A stretch of 64,000 nucleotides of DNA, taken from the NCBI GenBank assembly GCA_025667525.1, contig CM046874.1:281528880-281592879 (forward strand), written 5' to 3'. The notes under the pieces are model-generated. The model was not told the DNA's origin. It searched no databases and saw only the letters and a list, made by a program, of their open reading frames with translations. Numbering within the stretch: the stretch's first letter is position 1; each line of letters opens with the position of its first letter. The position numbers and the translations under genes were made by a program. Of the stretch, positions 63,081 to 64,000 are shown in pieces. Origin of the DNA: Glebionis coronaria. Lineage: Eukaryota > Streptophyta > Magnoliopsida > Asterales > Asteraceae.

Positions 63081-64000
63081 AGCAATTGCCGTGTCCTCAC
63101 GCAATGATAAAATAAAACACTAACTACACCATTATTCAACTTTTGACATCTTTATTTGCAAAGACATAATGTATTGCTTTCATTATTTGAAAAATAACTT
63201 TTAGGATCATAAAACTCAAATAGATTCATCGTCCCCGACTTTTCACTTTTCCATGCCAAGTGCAAAAACAAGATCATTGTCAATCATAAGCCCCAAAATT
63301 AAACCAACTCATACAAGTAAGTTGTGTTAAACTCAATCTCCTATTATTCCTAACTGTATCTCTAGATTTTATTTGTCATTCACCCAAAGGCTCATTTGAC
63401 TTTATTTGATATTTATTAGTCCAAAAATGAAGGCAAGAACGGTGTAAACTCAACACTCAAAACCTAACCTCGACTTCAAAAACCGTTGTCACTAAAGAAA
63501 GCCCACATCAAGGATAACTTAACACGATTTGAGGGATAAATCCCTGGACCCGAAATTTGGCTAATATGGCTACTTAAAAGAAAAAAATGAAAATCTCCAA
63601 AGTCAATTATGACCTTATTAATGGAGTTAGCAACAACTACATCATAACACCTTGTGGCTCTTTAAGATGCAATTGTGCTCCTTATTTAAAATCTACTGTG
63701 ACAATCCGTCAATTTATGGTCGATATTTTATTCTCGATATTTATTTGAAAATATTATTTTAATGTTACAATATGAACTCACTTATTTTTGGGAAGAAATT
63801 TGGATTTACGTCTTGGAGTGGCATCGACTACGTCTAAACCGGAGGATTCAACGTTACGTGCTTACGTTTACATACACCGTCCTTGGTGACAGTCCGACAT
63901 TTCAGAAAATAAATTTGTCCATGAATATTATTTTGGAGTTTTAAATTTGTGTTAGTTCATAAACTCACAAATTTACGAGAAGAGATTAGGACTTACGATT
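63081..64000 (-). other. 3' internal region of element D, with a possible further LTR start
   Basis: AT-rich noncoding sequence. 63240-63290 resembles the Athila-2 pre-LTR segment at 54188. From 63697, TGTGACAATCCGTCAATTTA resembles a plus-strand Tekay-like LTR start, so another insertion may begin here. Confidence 0.4.

Larger units (their letters stand above)
60085..64000 (-). mobile_element. Athila-like element D, 3' LTR and 3' internal region (right end outside window)
   Basis: Minus-strand element: LTR 60085-63065, polypurine tract complement just after, then internal 3' noncoding sequence to the window end. No coding region is visible in the window. Class is inferred from the shared pre-LTR segment with Athila-2 and the polypurine/LTR layout. 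Confidence 0.65.

Overview
The window is plant nuclear DNA made almost entirely of nested transposable elements, with no intact host gene. The kinds of LTR retrotransposon present (Athila-type and Tekay/Del-type Ty3/gypsy, Ty1/copia) fix it as a flowering plant. Two things point to the daisy family, perhaps its tribe Anthemideae (Tanacetum, Artemisia, Chrysanthemum relatives): the wording of the Tekay-like polyprotein C-terminus and a decayed ORF family at 37967. That assignment is from recall, not a search.

Layout. (1) 1-9354: a minus-strand Athila-type element (Athila-1), cut by the left window edge. It has almost identical LTRs and one gag-pol frame broken by a single TGA. It lies inside the 5' LTR of (2), a plus-strand Tekay/Del-like element B. 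B's 5' LTR survives at 9355-10747 and 21980-23372, its internal region is 23373-29139 and its 3' LTR is 29140-32805. (3) The same 5' LTR is interrupted a second time, inside its (TA)n microsatellite, by an 11.2 kb insert (10748-21979). The two ends of this insert carry the same Helitron-like CTAG plus GC-hairpin signature in inverted orientation. It carries a 172-bp tandem array and fragments of several unrelated plant genes: a receptor-like kinase, prolyl-tRNA synthetase, 2-oxoglutarate dehydrogenase E1 and proteasome subunit RPN7. (4) B sits in an LTR of an older element C. The interrupted copy resumes at 32806-33863 and an uninterrupted copy is at 34660-37640. C's LTR contains a GC-rich run of short hairpins, some with UUCG loops, whose stems are mostly kept between the two copies. 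(5) 37967-39078 and 58494-59770 are the two halves of a decayed ORF split by a complete 19.4 kb Athila-type element (Athila-2, 39079-58488, target duplication GTAAA). Athila-2 has about 4 kb LTRs and a heavily mutated gag-pol, and it carries an apparent minus-strand solo LTR. (6) 60085-64000 is the 3' LTR and 3' internal part of another minus-strand Athila-like element (D) that runs off the right edge.

Relative ages follow from nesting and from LTR divergence counted by eye. Athila-2 LTRs differ by roughly 5%, B's by 2-3% and Athila-1's by about 0.5% over the visible overlap. Element C predates B. The 11.2 kb insert postdates B, because it is absent from B's 3' LTR. The region is therefore a layered record of repeated insertions. 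The parts most worth following up are the symmetrical-ended gene-capturing insert and the structured hairpin array.
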